The position numbers were made by a program, and so were the translations under genes. A stretch of 6,030 nucleotides of DNA from Candidatus Sphingobacterium stercoripullorum (GTDB taxonomy: Bacteria; Bacteroidota; Bacteroidia; Sphingobacteriales; Sphingobacteriaceae). Shown one piece after another: positions 5,536 through 6,030 of the stretch. Where the stretch lies: the NCBI GenBank assembly GCA_019114715.1, contig DXEZ01000008.1:1-6030 (forward strand). Direction: 5' to 3'. The notes beneath the pieces are model-generated. The model was given only the letters and a program-made list of their open reading frames with translations. It was not told the DNA's origin and searched no databases. Position 1 is the first letter of the stretch, and each line of letters begins with the position of its first letter.

Positions 5536-6030
5536 ATGAATATGTTACTAAATTTCATCCACTGGGGACCTGACCCTGTTCTATTCTCACTAGGGCCGAT
5601 TGAGTTGCGTTATTATTCACTTTGCTGGTTATTAGCAATTGTCTTGGCGTATATCTTAATGCTTCGAGTATTTAAAAAAGAAGGGAAGTCTCAAGAGCTT
5701 TTAGATCAGCTTACGATTTACGTATTTATAGGTATTTTCCTCGGTGCACGACTGGGACATTGCTTGTTTTACGACTTTGCGTATTACAAGGATCATATCA
5801 TTGAAATATTCCTCCCGATTCAACAGGTCAATGGAAGCTGGAAGTTAACGGGCTTTGCTGGACTGGCTAGCCACGGTGCTGCTTTCGGTACTTTAGCATC
5901 ATTATTATTATTTTCAAGGAAATACAAAATTGATTTCATGTGGCTCGCCGACCGTTTGGCCTTGGTGGTGCCTATCTCTGGAGCATTTGTACGTTTAGGG
6001 AACTTCTTCAATTCAGAAATGATTGGACAC
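5536..6030 (+). CDS. lgt: Prolipoprotein diacylglyceryl transferase, 5' part (cut by window end)
   Basis: Lgt is an inner-membrane enzyme that moves a diacylglyceryl group from phosphatidylglycerol to the lipobox cysteine of prelipoproteins, the first step of bacterial lipoprotein maturation. The frame is open from 5536 to the last base, giving 165 residues with no stop; family members are usually about 260-300, so roughly the C-terminal 40 percent is missing. The N-terminus has FSLGPIELRYYSLCW (17-31), matching the FSIGP...WYGL region of E. coli Lgt. FLGARLGHCLFYD (68-80) follows, then GLASHGAAFG (109-118) with His113 equivalent to E. coli His103. The family signature FVRLGNFFNSE (151-161) contains Arg153 and Asn156, the counterparts of Arg143 and Asn146. 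Hydrophobic segments near 27-45, 59-78, 108-126 and 138-155 fit a polytopic membrane protein. SHGAA in place of SHGG is, from memory, common in Bacteroidota. The start could be ATG 5536 or ATG 5542, two codons later. Confidence 0.96.
   Translation, partial: MNMLLNFIHWGPDPVLFSLGPIELRYYSLCWLLAIVLAYILMLRVFKKEGKSQELLDQLTIYVFIGIFLGARLGHCLFYDFAYYKDHIIEIFLPIQQVNGSWKLTGFAGLASHGAAFGTLASLLLFSRKYKIDFMWLADRLALVVPISGAFVRLGNFFNSEMIGH

Noticed and set aside
5820..6011. 63-codon minus-strand frame
   Set aside because: Antisense to lgt across its signature motifs.
1..6030. CRISPR array, tRNA or rRNA gene, insertion sequence, or phage and defence genes
   Set aside because: No regularly spaced repeats, no tRNA-like cloverleaf, no transposase motif or terminal repeats, and no integrase seen; all long frames belong to conserved housekeeping families.

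Overview
The window carries six protein-coding genes, one of them cut by the right edge. It looks like chromosomal core DNA of a member of the Bacteroidota, most likely a flavobacterium-like lineage. Four things point there. The DNA is moderately AT-rich. One gene encodes a DUF3467 protein, a family seen mainly in that phylum. The start codons have A-rich leaders and no convincing Shine-Dalgarno sequences. TAnnTTTG-type boxes, the -7 element of Bacteroidota promoters, lie just upstream of four of the genes. This placement is inferred from sequence character, not from a database match.

Layout from left to right. lepA (elongation factor 4, complete) fills 11-1801 on the minus strand. A 282-bp divergent spacer follows, holding a promoter-like box for each direction and a small cluster of CCRACTT repeats that also contains a 29-codon reading frame. 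rnhA (ribonuclease HI, 2084-2581) and an RtcB-family RNA ligase gene (2632-3819) run rightward as a probable pair, with a perfect 8-bp inverted repeat between them. They converge on a leftward pair: an M42 metallopeptidase (5303-4188) followed after 2 bp by a DUF3467 gene (4185-3871). A perfect 10-bp hairpin (3821-3858) sits between the converging stop codons. After a second divergent spacer (5304-5535), lgt (prolipoprotein diacylglyceryl transferase) starts at 5536 and leaves the window after 165 codons.

The genes are housekeeping in nature: translation fidelity (LepA), RNA-DNA hybrid removal (RNase HI), RNA end joining (RtcB), peptide turnover (M42) and lipoprotein maturation (Lgt). Nothing suggests a mobile element, a defence system, CRISPR or recent transfer. 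I did not find an undescribed multi-gene system. The points that merit a second look are small: the position of promoter boxes almost on top of the rnhA and lgt starts, the inverted repeat ahead of rtcB, the divergent C-terminus of RtcB, the tight M42-DUF3467 coupling, and the repeat and micro-ORF upstream of lepA.
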